From an uncultured Eubacteriales bacterium (GTDB lineage Bacteria; Bacillota; Clostridia; Oscillospirales; Acutalibacteraceae): a stretch of 64,000 nt of DNA. Positions within the stretch are counted from its first letter, which is position 1. Each line of letters opens with the position of its first letter. Positions 1-7,982 of this stretch are shown here, piece after piece. The notes beneath the pieces are model-generated. The model saw nothing but the letters and a program-made list of their open reading frames with translations, did no database searches and had not been told where the DNA came from. The DNA lies in the NCBI GenBank assembly GCA_934464615.1, contig CAKSKA010000001.1, forward strand, positions 1-64,000, in the 5' to 3' direction. Both the position numbers and the translations under genes were made by a program.

Positions 1-86
1 GTATGGATGATATGATACCCAAAAGCTTGTAATGTGTGTAACATCGAAAATTTTAATGCCAAAATAATGCCACGAAAATAAAAAAT

Positions 87-123
87 CACCCTGAAAGCCG
101 CTTAAATAAAGGCTTTCAGGGTG
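87..123. terminator. Intrinsic terminator after guaA
   Basis: An inverted repeat (CACCCTGAAAGCC at 87-99 and its complement at 111-123) has an 11-nt loop and lies 8 bases past the guaA stop codon. On the minus strand the stem is followed by a T-rich run, so it should end guaA transcription. The first 86 bases of the window show no gene or other structure. Confidence 0.8.
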
Positions 124-131
124 TTACTATA

Positions 132-1658
132 TCATTCCCACTCAATAGTAGCCGGGGGTTTTGATGTTATATCGTAAACAATGCGGTTTACGCCCTTTAC
201 TTCGTTAACAATTCTGCGCGAAGCGGCGTCAAGCACATCAAACGGTATTCTTGCCCAGTCTGCCGTCATAAAATCGCCGGTTGTTACCGCGCGCAGCGCA
301 ACGGTGTAATCGTATGTTCTGAAATCGCCCATAACGCCGACCGATTTCATATCGGTTAAAACTGCAAAATACTGGTTAATATCTCTGTCAAGGCCGGCTT
401 TGGCAATTTCCTCACGGAAAATGGCGTCAGCATCCTGCAGCAAGGCAATTTTTTCCCTTGTTAAATCGCCTATTATGCGCACGCCGAGCCCGGGGCCGGG
501 GAAGGGCTGGCGGTATACCATATTTTCCGGCATACCGAGTTCAAGACCTACTTTTCTTACCTCGTCCTTAAACAAATCGCGCAAAGGCTCAATTATTTCG
601 TCAAAATCCACATGGTCGGGCAAACCGCCTACGTTGTGGTGGCTTTTAATAAGTGCGGCATCGCCGACGCCCGATTCAATTACATCCGGATAAATAGTGC
701 CCTGCACCAAATAGTCGACCTTGCCTATTTTTTTAGCCTCGGCTTCAAAAACGCGTATAAATTCTCTGCCTATTATTTTACGTTTTTGTTCGGGATCGCT
801 TATTCCGCGCAGCTGACCGAGGAATTGCTCGGATGCGTCTACGGATATCAGATTTATGTTGTATGTTCCGCCGAACAGCGCGTTTACCTGCTCGGCCTCA
901 TTCTTGCGCAGCAAACCGTGATCCACAAAAATGCAGGTGAGGTTGTCCCCGACGGCTTTGTGCAAAAGCAATGCCGCAACAGAAGAATCAACACCGCCCG
1001 AGAGCGCGCACAAAACCTTTTTATTGCCGATTTTTTCTTTAAGTGCTTCTATTGTACGCGAAGTAAAGTTGGACATAGTCCATTCGCCGTGGCAGCCGCA
1101 TACATTATAAACAAAATTGCGGATAAGTCGGCTTCCGTACTGCGTGTGCATAACTTCGGGATGGAATTGTACCGCATAAAGATTTTTAGGTACGTTTGCC
1201 ATTGCGGCAACCGGACAGTCGGCTGTTTTTGCAATTATTTTAAAATCCACGGGTATTTGATTTATATAATCGGTATGGCTCATCCAGCAAATTGATTTTT
1301 GAGGAATGTCTTCAAAAACAGGGCTTGATGTATCGGCAATTACTTCTACCTTGCCGTATTCGTTCGCACCCGCTTCCACAATGCCGCCCAACATATGCGC
1401 CATGAGCTGAGCGCCGTAGCAAATGCCGAGTATCGGTATTCCGAGTTCAAAAAGTTCTTTTGAATAAAGCACTGCATTTTCACCGTAAACGCTTTTCGGT
1501 CCGCCGGTTAAAATAATACCGCTGTAATTTTCGGATTTAATTTTTTCAATCGGTGTTGTATACGGTTTAATTTCGGAATAAACATTGTTTTCTCTTACAC
1601 GGCGTGCAATCAGTTGATTGTACTGACCGCCGAAATCAAGCACTAATATTTTTTCCAC
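132..1658 (-). CDS. guaA: GMP synthase (glutamine-hydrolysing)
   Basis: This enzyme converts XMP to GMP in the cytosol using ATP and ammonia from glutamine, the last step of guanine nucleotide synthesis. The 508-residue protein has an N-terminal class I glutaminase with nucleophile Cys80 (GICYGAQ) and partners His166 and Glu168 (FHPE). The ATP-pyrophosphatase domain follows, with P-loop SGGVDSS near 220-226, then the C-terminal dimerisation domain ending in PPATIEWE. I chose the GTG at 1658 because GGGG lies just upstream and the family begins at this point. The longer reading from 1709 would add 17 unconserved residues. It lies downstream of glmS on the same strand with its own promoter between them. 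Confidence 0.97.
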   Translation of the reverse strand: MEKILVLDFGGQYNQLIARRVRENNVYSEIKPYTTPIEKIKSENYSGIILTGGPKSVYGENAVLYSKELFELGIPILGICYGAQLMAHMLGGIVEAGANEYGKVEVIADTSSPVFEDIPQKSICWMSHTDYINQIPVDFKIIAKTADCPVAAMANVPKNLYAVQFHPEVMHTQYGSRLIRNFVYNVCGCHGEWTMSNFTSRTIEALKEKIGNKKVLCALSGGVDSSVAALLLHKAVGDNLTCIFVDHGLLRKNEAEQVNALFGGTYNINLISVDASEQFLGQLRGISDPEQKRKIIGREFIRVFEAEAKKIGKVDYLVQGTIYPDVIESGVGDAALIKSHHNVGGLPDHVDFDEIIEPLRDLFKDEVRKVGLELGMPENMVYRQPFPGPGLGVRIIGDLTREKIALLQDADAIFREEIAKAGLDRDINQYFAVLTDMKSVGVMGDFRTYDYTVALRAVTTGDFMTADWARIPFDVLDAASRRIVNEVKGVNRIVYDITSKPPATIEWE

Positions 1659-1692
1659 ACTTATTTCCCCCAATATATTGATGTACCTTTCT

Positions 1693-1721
1693 ATTATACA
1701 TAAAACCACCCCCGATGTCTA
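1693..1721 (-). promoter_or_regulatory. guaA promoter
   Basis: On the minus strand TAGACA (1716-1721) and TATAAT (1693-1698) are separated by exactly 17 bp, a good vegetative promoter. It lies inside the inverted repeat 1702-1739 that follows glmS. The leader to the guaA GTG is too short to hold a purine riboswitch. Confidence 0.6.
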
Positions 1722-1739
1722 CACCGAAAGAGTGGTTTT
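1702..1739 (-). terminator. Weak terminator-like hairpin after glmS
   Basis: AAAACCAC (1702-1709) and GTGGTTTT (1732-1739) form an 8-bp stem 11 bases past the glmS stop. There is no clean U-run beyond the stem's own T residues, so termination may be partial and some guaA transcription may come from glmS. Confidence 0.45.
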
Positions 1740-1750
1740 GCGTATAATTT

Positions 1751-3577
1751 TTATTCTACCGTAACACTTTTTGCAAGGTTTCGCGGTTTGTCTATATCAC
1801 AGTGATTTTCAAGCGCGGCATAATAAGCATAAAGTTGGAAGGGGATTACTTCAAGTGATGCGAGGAATAACGGATAAGTACGAGGAATGTATATGGTTTC
1901 GTCCGCAACGGATTCTATGGAAGTGTTGCCGTCAACCGCGCAGGCAAGCACATATGCGCCCCTTGCCTTTACTTCCTTTATGTTGCTTATAAGTTTATCC
2001 ATAAGGTCTTCGTATCCCGTAAGGGCAATTACCGTTCTGTCATCTTCAATTAAGGATATGGTTCCGTGTTTAAGTTCGCCCGCGGCATACGCTTCGGAAT
2101 GAATATAGGAAATTTCTTTTAACTTAAGCGATGCTTCAAGTGCAACGGCGTAATCTATGTTTCTGCCGATAAAGAACAGGGATTGCACCCCTGCGCAGCG
2201 TTTTGCAAGGCTTTTAATCTTATCGTTCTGTGTCAGTATTTCCTCAATTTTCTCAGGCAGACTGCGGATTGCCGCCAACATTATATTAAGTTCCGATTCG
2301 GGCACGGTTTTTAAAATATCCGCACACCATATACCTAAAAGATACAGCACCGCCAACTGTGTTGTATATCCCTTTGTAGTTGCAACCGCAATTTCGGGGC
2401 CTGCCCAGGTGTAAATTACATCATCGGCAGCCTTTGCAATGGAACTTCCCACAACATTTACTATAGCCAGCGTGTGTGCGCCGTTTTCCTTTGCTTCTTT
2501 TAAAGCGGCAAGGGTGTCCGCCGTTTCGCCTGATTGGCTTATAACTATTGCAAGTGTGTTTTTGTCGATTATAGGTCTGCGATACCTGAATTCGCTTGCG
2601 ACATCGCAGTCGACGGGTATGCGCAGCATTTCTTCAAGTACATATTTGCCTACAACGCCTGCATGGTAAGCCGAGCCGCAGGCGACTATACATATGCGGC
2701 GAATGTTTTTCAGAATATCCGCATTAAGATTTACAAGTTCCAAATCCACTCTGCCGTCTTTAATACGGCTTTCTACCGTTTGCTGTACCGCACGCGGCTG
2801 TTCGTGTATTTCCTTCATCATAAAGTGGTCCCAACCGCCTTTTTCGGCAGCGCAAACGTCCCAATCTATATGATTTAAAGGCTTTTCGATTTCTTTTCCG
2901 TCCTTGCCGTATACGACGTAAGTGTCAGGGGTTAAAACGGCAATTTCACCGTCGTCTATATAAATTACATCGCGCGTATGGCTTACTACCGCGGTTACGT
3001 CCGACGCAATATATTTTTCTTCTTTGCCGATGCCGAGTATCAGCGGGCTGAACTGCTTTGCGGCAATAAGCGTGTCGGGATAATCCGTGCATATAATGCC
3101 CAGCGCGTAAGAGCCGTTAAGGCGTGCGACGGTTTTTTTAACCGCATCAAGAAAATCCCCTTTATAGTATTTTTGCAAAAGCTGCGGTACAACTTCGGTA
3201 TCGGTCTCGCTTTTAAATACAATACTGTCCTTTTCAAGTTCCGCGCGCAATTCCAGATAATTCTCAATTATTCCGTTATGTACAACGGCAAACTTAAAAT
3301 CATCCGATAAATGCGGATGAGCATTAAAGCTTGTGGGGGCGCCGTGGGTTGCCCAACGTGTATGGCCTATGCCTATGGTGCCTTCGACATTCTTACCGTT
3401 GTCGGTGGAATCAATAAGTGTTTTAATGCGTTTAACCGTTTTGTTTATTGTAAATTTATCTTTGTTAAGTACTGCTATACCGGCAGAGTCATATCCGCGG
3501 TATTCAAGCCTTTCAAGGCCGTTTAAAAGTATGCCGGCAGCTTGCTTTCTGCCAACAAATCCAACTATTCCGCACAT
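1751..3577 (-). CDS. glmS: Glutamine-fructose-6-phosphate aminotransferase
   Basis: This enzyme makes glucosamine-6-phosphate from fructose-6-phosphate and glutamine, the first committed step toward UDP-GlcNAc and peptidoglycan. The 608-residue protein begins MCGIVGF, so Cys2 becomes the N-terminal nucleophile of the class II glutaminase after Met removal. Two SIS sugar-isomerase domains follow (about 290-420 and 460-600), and the C terminus is the usual KSVTVE. A GAGG ribosome site precedes the ATG. The leader carries a glmS ribozyme, so expression should fall when glucosamine-6-phosphate rises. Length and motifs are normal for the family. Confidence 0.98.
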   Translation of the reverse strand: MCGIVGFVGRKQAAGILLNGLERLEYRGYDSAGIAVLNKDKFTINKTVKRIKTLIDSTDNGKNVEGTIGIGHTRWATHGAPTSFNAHPHLSDDFKFAVVHNGIIENYLELRAELEKDSIVFKSETDTEVVPQLLQKYYKGDFLDAVKKTVARLNGSYALGIICTDYPDTLIAAKQFSPLILGIGKEEKYIASDVTAVVSHTRDVIYIDDGEIAVLTPDTYVVYGKDGKEIEKPLNHIDWDVCAAEKGGWDHFMMKEIHEQPRAVQQTVESRIKDGRVDLELVNLNADILKNIRRICIVACGSAYHAGVVGKYVLEEMLRIPVDCDVASEFRYRRPIIDKNTLAIVISQSGETADTLAALKEAKENGAHTLAIVNVVGSSIAKAADDVIYTWAGPEIAVATTKGYTTQLAVLYLLGIWCADILKTVPESELNIMLAAIRSLPEKIEEILTQNDKIKSLAKRCAGVQSLFFIGRNIDYAVALEASLKLKEISYIHSEAYAAGELKHGTISLIEDDRTVIALTGYEDLMDKLISNIKEVKARGAYVLACAVDGNTSIESVADETIYIPRTYPLFLASLEVIPFQLYAYYAALENHCDIDKPRNLAKSVTVE

Positions 3578-3606
3578 GGTAATACCTCATTTTCGTATTG
3601 TAATTT

Positions 3607-3715
3607 ACCGCAGGGTATACCCAGTGACGGGTTCGTGTTCTGTCATACAGGGTAAGAGATAATAACCCGAACCCGTCTGAAAACGGATTCGAATTCTGTC
3701 ACATTAACCTGCGGT
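3607..3715 (-). promoter_or_regulatory. Structured leader domain between the glmS ribozyme and the glmS start
   Basis: An 8-bp outer stem (ACCGCAGG at 3607-3614 with CCTGCGGT at 3708-3715) closes a 109-nt domain that starts right after the ribozyme. In transcript order it holds three segments: CGAATCCGT (3691-3683), ACGGGTTCG (3676-3668) and CGAACCCGT (3635-3627). Segment 2 can pair over 9 bp with segment 1 (one G-U) or with segment 3 (perfect), so the hairpins exclude one another. Segments 1 and 3 are each part of a TGACAGAA-led unit resembling the T-arm-like ends of the repeats at 54439 and 62721. The function is unknown; it is not part of the known ribozyme core. Confidence 0.55.
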
Positions 3716-3720
3716 TTCAC

Positions 3721-3855
3721 AAAAGCACCTCTGTTCTTAAATCGCTTTAAGTTTTTAAATGCTTTCTAACGACATTGCAGCCGTGGGACATCCGCCGAAT
3801 ATTTCGATAAATCCCATCCTCGTCAGCCGTTATGCCATGTGCGGCCCTGGCGCTT
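3721..3855 (-). ncRNA. glmS ribozyme (glucosamine-6-phosphate-activated)
   Basis: This self-cleaving RNA uses glucosamine-6-phosphate as cofactor and lowers glmS expression. On the minus strand the hallmark segments occur in order: AAGCGCC, a short P1 (GGCCG/CGGCT), TGACGAGG, TTTATCGA, TTCGGCGGATG, a TGGGA/TCCCA stem, a P3-like ACGGC/GTCGT stem, CGTTAGA, and a P4 arm (AAAGCA/TGCTTT) enclosing CTTAAA-GCGA-TTTAAG. The scissile bond should lie between 3854 and 3853, just 5' of GCGCC. The P1 arm is shorter than in well-studied examples, which the family tolerates. It sits about 140 nt upstream of the glmS start. Confidence 0.93.
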
Positions 3856-3945
3856 AAGCATTTAATACGGCGAATAATAAATAACCTCCCGTTTAAGTTT
3901 TGGCATGCCGTATTAAAAGCGGATATAACAAAATCCGTAAATAAT

Positions 3946-3974
3946 ATTTTACATTATACTGCCGCATTTGTCAA
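3946..3974 (-). promoter_or_regulatory. glmS promoter
   Basis: On the minus strand a consensus TTGACA (3969-3974) and TAAAAT (3946-3951) are 17 bp apart. Transcription would start near 3939, about 85 nt before the ribozyme cleavage site. The stretch 3856-3939 shows no gene. Confidence 0.65.
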
Positions 3975-4009
3975 ATACGCATTGAAAAACACGGCAGCGA
4001 GTGATAAAA

Positions 4010-4912
4010 TTACATAGCAAGGCTCAGAATAAGCATATCTTCAAGATGGGTGTAAATTTCTTTTATGCTGTCTGTCGGCAGCGGATTTTTCCCTTTGCCT
4101 ATTTCCACTGTAAATGCCGGCCGATGAAAGCACCGTATAAACCAGTCCTTAAATCCGCCGGAAGTTGCTATTTTTTCAGGTTTTTCTATTGCGTATCCGC
4201 AGGAAGTTGAAAGTATTTCAGCCATTTTTTGCATACGCGGTATTTTTTCTCCGCCGGTGTCGGCGTATATCACTTCGCCTTGCGAATGGAAAGCCACCGC
4301 GTGCCTTATTTTATAAGAATTGCAAAGCTCAACCAATGCCTGCGTTTCCGGTTCGCTTTCGGGTTTGTAACCGCCGAAACGCGTCATAGACGGGGTGTAA
4401 ATACCGGCTTCGCGCTCGTTTTGTTTTACGGTCTCCCAATCCGCGTCAAAATTATGGTTTATATCCACACCACGCAGGTTGGCGTTCCATAGTTCGTGGT
4501 TGCCTTTGCATATGCGCGCCGCAAAATCGCGCATGTAACCGGCGGCGTCTGTGCCGTGCAGACTTATTTCAACCCCGTCGGGATTAACCACGGGTATTAT
4601 TATAACGCCTCTGCCGGTCATCACACTGCGTATGTCGTATCCGCAAAGCGGTGTACCTTCCGCAAGAGAGGAACAAAGATTTTCCGTGAATTTAAGCAAA
4701 AGGTTAGCCGTTATATGTTCACTGCCGTGAAATGCGGCGCAAAGCAGGACGTATTCTTCGCTTCTGCCTATTTTAAGCGATATAATATCCCTGCCGCCGA
4801 CGCTTTTGCCGATAACGTCGCTCATTAAAAACGGATAATTTTCACAAAGCAGCCGTATTGCTTTTTTGTACGAAAGATAATCGTAATCCATATCTTTTAT
4901 TATACTTTCCAT
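4010..4912 (-). CDS. M14-family zinc carboxypeptidase, probably a murein peptide peptidase
   Basis: The 300-residue protein has the M14 zinc carboxypeptidase signature: His62 and Glu65 (HGSEH), VNPDGVE near 109-115, RGVDINHNFD near 147-156, third zinc ligand His209 (FHSQGE) and catalytic Glu270 (FTVEIGKG). M14 enzymes of this Firmicutes type usually cleave gamma-D-glutamyl-diaminopimelate bonds in cell-wall peptides. No signal peptide is visible, so it probably acts inside the cell on recycled muropeptides; that role is inferred. The start is the ATG at 4912, just before a short intergenic region shared with the divergent NUDIX gene. It may share transcription with nothing downstream, as the glmS promoter begins again at 3974. 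Confidence 0.85.
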   Translation of the reverse strand: MESIIKDMDYDYLSYKKAIRLLCENYPFLMSDVIGKSVGGRDIISLKIGRSEEYVLLCAAFHGSEHITANLLLKFTENLCSSLAEGTPLCGYDIRSVMTGRGVIIIPVVNPDGVEISLHGTDAAGYMRDFAARICKGNHELWNANLRGVDINHNFDADWETVKQNEREAGIYTPSMTRFGGYKPESEPETQALVELCNSYKIRHAVAFHSQGEVIYADTGGEKIPRMQKMAEILSTSCGYAIEKPEKIATSGGFKDWFIRCFHRPAFTVEIGKGKNPLPTDSIKEIYTHLEDMLILSLAM

Positions 4913-4953
4913 AATTTCACCTCAATAAAATATATTATTAAAAGGAGCAAACA

Positions 4954-5502
4954 ATGAATTTAATTGAAAAACAACTTGAAAGCCGGTATATATACAAAGG
5001 CAAAATAATAAATGTAAGAAAAGATACTGCGGAATTACCCGACGGAAACACGGCTTTAAGGGAAGTGGTGGAACATCCCGGCGGCGTGTGCGTCGCCGCG
5101 ATTACAGACGCCGGCGAACTGCTTACCGTGCGGCAGTACAGATATCCGTATGCGCGGATAATTACGGAAATTCCCGCGGGCAAGCGCAACAACGCGCAGG
5201 AAGATCCGCTTGAATGCGGCAAAAGGGAATTGCGCGAGGAAACCGGCGCCGTGGCAGACGAGTATATTTTTCTGGGCGAACTTTATCCCACACCGGGATA
5301 TTGCGGTGAGATTATTTATATGTATGCGGCACGCGGACTTAAATTTGTCGGTGCGCAGCCCGACAGCGACGAATTTTTAAATGCGGAGAAAATTCCGTTT
5401 GAAAAAGCCGTACAAATGGTTATGTCCGGCGAGATTAAGGACGCCAAAACACAGGCGGCGGTGCTTAAACTGAAATACCTTAAGGATAACGGGGAATTTT
5501 AA
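4954..5502 (+). CDS. NUDIX hydrolase, ADP-ribose pyrophosphatase type
   Basis: This 182-residue protein probably hydrolyses ADP-ribose to AMP and ribose-5-phosphate. The N-terminal strand region (YKGKIINVRKD) is typical of ADP-ribose pyrophosphatases, followed by the Nudix box at about 76-99 with the core RELREETGA. The spacer between the first Gly and the first Glu is one residue longer than the textbook pattern, a small change in the loop only. AAAGGAG lies 8 bases before the ATG. It is transcribed away from the M14 gene and ended by the hairpin at 5515. The substrate is inferred from the family. Confidence 0.88.
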   Translation: MNLIEKQLESRYIYKGKIINVRKDTAELPDGNTALREVVEHPGGVCVAAITDAGELLTVRQYRYPYARIITEIPAGKRNNAQEDPLECGKRELREETGAVADEYIFLGELYPTPGYCGEIIYMYAARGLKFVGAQPDSDEFLNAEKIPFEKAVQMVMSGEIKDAKTQAAVLKLKYLKDNGEF

Positions 5503-5514
5503 GAAAATAAAAAA

Positions 5515-5546
5515 TCAGCCGTAAGCGACAGACCGCTTACGGCTGA
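5515..5546. terminator. Bidirectional terminator between NUDIX and DUF975 genes
   Basis: TCAGCCGTAAGCG pairs with CGCTTACGGCTGA around a short loop. A-rich sequence lies on the left and T-rich on the right, so it can stop transcripts from both convergent genes. Confidence 0.85.
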
Positions 5547-5560
5547 AAATTTAATATAAA

Positions 5561-6154
5561 TCAGTTTTGTTTAAGGCTGTTATAGAATTCCGCATGGGTT
5601 GCCTCCATATAAGCATTTACCCAAAGAACGCCTATACCCAAGCAAAAAGAGCCTACAATGTACCATCCTATAAAACTTAAATCGAGCACAAAAAGTTCGC
5701 TTTTGTGTCCGTTCATCATAATTTGACTTTCATCCATACATTTTTTCCAGTCGTAATCCGGATGGTCGTTTTTTATGTAAAACGCCATTGAATAAGCGTA
5801 CATTTTCACAATACCGGGGATTATGAAAAGCAAAGACCACAGTACAGTGAAAAGCCTTATCATTAATCCGAGAAGAAGGTTACCGCCGAAATCCTTTGAA
5901 AATCCGCCGAACATATTTCCTACGTCTATTTGCTGTAATGTGCGCGACTGATTAAGAAATATCCCTGCCACGCCGACGCTGATAGGTCCGTACAGAAGCA
6001 CAGATAAAATTCCGCCTACGCCGGGCACTGCACCTACGGCATATACAATAATTGCCTGTAAAAAAACTGCCAATACCGCCATACCCCAATTTGCACCGAA
6101 GATTTTGTTGCCGAGTGCAGCCTTTGCGCGTTCTTTCATTTCTGCCCTTGTCAT
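5561..6154 (-). CDS. DUF975 family integral membrane protein
   Basis: The 197-residue protein begins MTRAEMKERAKAAL, the typical start of DUF975 proteins, and has about four to five hydrophobic segments (roughly 25-60, 70-85, 95-125 and 155-180). The motif YSMAFYIKNDHPDYDWKKCMDESQ near 125-150 is also family-typical. DUF975 proteins are common multi-pass membrane proteins in Firmicutes with no established function. The gene stands alone between a terminator and its promoter, so neighbours give little clue. Confidence 0.8.
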   Translation of the reverse strand: MTRAEMKERAKAALGNKIFGANWGMAVLAVFLQAIIVYAVGAVPGVGGILSVLLYGPISVGVAGIFLNQSRTLQQIDVGNMFGGFSKDFGGNLLLGLMIRLFTVLWSLLFIIPGIVKMYAYSMAFYIKNDHPDYDWKKCMDESQIMMNGHKSELFVLDLSFIGWYIVGSFCLGIGVLWVNAYMEATHAEFYNSLKQN

Positions 6155-6185
6155 AATAAAACCCCTTTTCGTATAACTTAATTAA

Positions 6186-6214
6186 ATTATAATATGATTT
6201 ACGGAAAATAACAA
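6186..6214 (-). promoter_or_regulatory. Probable promoter of the DUF975 gene
   Basis: Minus-strand TTGTTA (6209-6214) and TATAAT (6186-6191) are 17 bp apart, about 30 bp before the ATG at 6154. It overlaps the inverted repeat at 6198-6227. Confidence 0.45.
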
Positions 6215-6227
6215 CATATTCCGTAAA
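6198..6227 (-). terminator. Hairpin after the lipoprotein gene
   Basis: TTTACGGAA (6198-6206) and TTCCGTAAA (6219-6227) form a 9-bp stem with a 12-nt loop, 10 bases past the lipoprotein stop. It lacks a strong U-run, so it is a moderate candidate only. Confidence 0.45.
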
Positions 6228-6237
6228 TAATCCGTCG

Positions 6238-6771
6238 CTATTCTCCTACAGTTCCCGTAATTCCCAAAATATAGTAATAAAGTCCGCCGGATACGGCATT
6301 TGCAAGCGGTTGTATGTCGCCCGTTTCGTCAATTTCCCAGTTGCCGTTGCGAAGGACGTAGGGAATATCGCACTCTATTGTTGTTTTGGGCGCGTCCTCG
6401 GCAGTCATTTGAGCGAGCAACCATTCCTGCGCGTTGAATTCCTCGCCGTTTTTAACGGCATCGTTTGCTTTGGCCGCAGTGTCGGACATTATTTGTCCCA
6501 TGTCGGTGTTTGTTATTTTTACATGTACGGTGGCGGTGGTTTCGTCTATACTTTGCTTGCCGATTTTATAACTGAAATTTTTAACAAGTGCCTTTGCGAT
6601 TTTGTCGGACTCGGCTTCATCATCCGACAGCGATTCTGAATATGCCGCGGAAAAACTGTCTGCATAGTTTTTTAAGTCGCGCTGTGCGGATTTTTTCGGC
6701 GATACGCTGCCGCAGGAACAAAGCAACACGCAAAGCAGCGTTATAAAGGTTATATTAATTGTTTTTTTCAT
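6238..6771 (-). CDS. Hypothetical lipoprotein
   Basis: The 177-residue protein starts MKKTINITF and carries a lipobox (LCSC with acceptor Cys20), so it should be lipid-anchored on the outer face of the membrane. The rest is a small soluble domain with alternating helices (about 30-70) and strands (TVHVKITNTDM, TTIECDIPYVLRNGNWEID), resembling small lipoprotein domains of the DUF4878/DUF5105 kind, but I cannot assign the family firmly. I placed the start at 6771 because GAGGTG lies 7 bases upstream; the reading from 6852 adds an unrelated extension. Function unknown. Confidence 0.75.
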   Translation of the reverse strand: MKKTINITFITLLCVLLCSCGSVSPKKSAQRDLKNYADSFSAAYSESLSDDEAESDKIAKALVKNFSYKIGKQSIDETTATVHVKITNTDMGQIMSDTAAKANDAVKNGEEFNAQEWLLAQMTAEDAPKTTIECDIPYVLRNGNWEIDETGDIQPLANAVSGGLYYYILGITGTVGE

Positions 6772-6894
6772 AAAAAAGCACCTCACTGCAAATAAATATA
6801 TCATAATTCGGCTGTATTTTAAAGTACAAAGTTGACTTAAAATGAAAATCATTTTATAATTATAAAAAAGATTCAGATAATTTCGGAGGTAAAA

Positions 6895-7500
6895 ATGTCC
6901 GGATTGGAAATAACAGGTGTTGTGTTGCTGTCCATTTTGTTGCTTTTAATAATATTTATGCTTTTACCGGTAAGCCTTGATTTTTCCGTCGCCGACGGCG
7001 CATCCGCCTTAATCAAGGTTAAAATATCGGGAATAAGTATTTTCGGCAGCGATAACCCGCCCAAAAAACAAAAGGGCAAAAAAGCCAAAAAAGCCGATGC
7101 GCAAAACGGGCAAAAGGATGAAAACGGCGACGGCATATTTAAAAAATTTAAAAAGATAATAAAAATTACGGGAAGTATATTTAAAAGCATTTTTAAACTG
7201 TTGCCGCACATAAAACTTAAAAAAATGCAGATAAACTATAAATGTACGGATTCCGATGCGGCGCAGTGTGCAATAAAATACGGCGCTGTTTGCGCCCTTG
7301 TTTACCCGCTTACGGGATTTTTAATGAATAATGCCGATTGTGCGCGATCGAATATACAAACGGATATTATTTGCGATTACGACGCCGATGCCGACAGTTA
7401 TTGCGTGCATATAAAACTCAGCGTTAAAATAATTTTTTTGGCTGCGGCGGCGCTGCTTGTAATTAAGGACTATGTAAAAAATCAGCTTGAGGACAGGTGA
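6895..7500 (+). CDS. DUF2953 family membrane-anchored protein
   Basis: The 201-residue protein has one N-terminal hydrophobic helix (about 6-28), a Lys-rich linker (58-90) and a C-terminal domain with the DUF2953-like pattern of a Cys/Ala-rich segment (AAQCAIKYGAVCALVYPLTG, near 120-139), ending with a hydrophobic stretch. In spore-forming Firmicutes this family commonly lies directly upstream of ytfJ, as here, where the stop codon is 5 bases before the ytfJ ATG. The pair is therefore likely an operon with a sporulation link. The molecular function is not known. Confidence 0.75.
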   Translation: MSGLEITGVVLLSILLLLIIFMLLPVSLDFSVADGASALIKVKISGISIFGSDNPPKKQKGKKAKKADAQNGQKDENGDGIFKKFKKIIKITGSIFKSIFKLLPHIKLKKMQINYKCTDSDAAQCAIKYGAVCALVYPLTGFLMNNADCARSNIQTDIICDYDADADSYCVHIKLSVKIIFLAAAALLVIKDYVKNQLEDR

Positions 7501-7505
7501 AAAGA

Positions 7506-7886
7506 ATGGAACAAAACGCAAGACCTGCAAACACGTGCAATATTATAAGCGATACGGTAGAACAGGCGGTGAAATTGGCAAACGCCGATTCTGTTATAGG
7601 CAAACCGCTGTTTGAGGGCGACACAAAAGTTTATCCGATATCGGATATATCCGCAGGTTTTGCCGGCGGTATGACGACCGTTACGGGTAAAAAGATAAAA
7701 CAGGCGTCCCTGCCTGCAGGCGCAGGGGGCAGGGTAAACGTAAAACCAAGGGCGTTTCTTGTAATAGAAAACGACGGCAGGATTTCGGTAAAAGGCATAC
7801 CTGACGCCCAACCGGCAAACGACGGCGGAGTGCTGTCGGGAATAGTGGATATAGTAAAAAATATTACGGATAAAAAGAAAAAATAA
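7506..7886 (+). CDS. ytfJ: GerW family sporulation protein YtfJ
   Basis: The 126-residue protein matches the YtfJ/GerW family: an N-terminal helix, then PLFEGDTKVYPISDISAGFA and the Gly-rich GAGGRVNVKPRAFLVIE region. In Bacillus GerW is needed for spores to germinate with alanine. I chose the ATG at 7506 with AGGTG upstream; a GTG at 7497 overlapping the previous stop is an alternative adding three residues. It is co-transcribed with the DUF2953 gene and followed by a terminator. Its presence supports a spore-forming host. Confidence 0.9.
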   Translation: MEQNARPANTCNIISDTVEQAVKLANADSVIGKPLFEGDTKVYPISDISAGFAGGMTTVTGKKIKQASLPAGAGGRVNVKPRAFLVIENDGRISVKGIPDAQPANDGGVLSGIVDIVKNITDKKKK

Positions 7887-7915
7887 TGCAAATAACGCAT
7901 CTTTTTTGTGTGAAT

Positions 7916-7955
7916 AAACAGCCGCGGACCTGATAAAATAGGTAAGCGGCTGTTT
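7916..7955. terminator. Terminator after ytfJ
   Basis: AAACAGCCGC (7916-7925) pairs with GCGGCTGTTT (7946-7955), with a smaller nested stem (ACCT/AGGT) in the loop. It lies between ytfJ and the convergent MerR-type gene and could serve both. Confidence 0.75.
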
Positions 7956-7982
7956 ATATTATAAGAACATATGCATTGTCCG

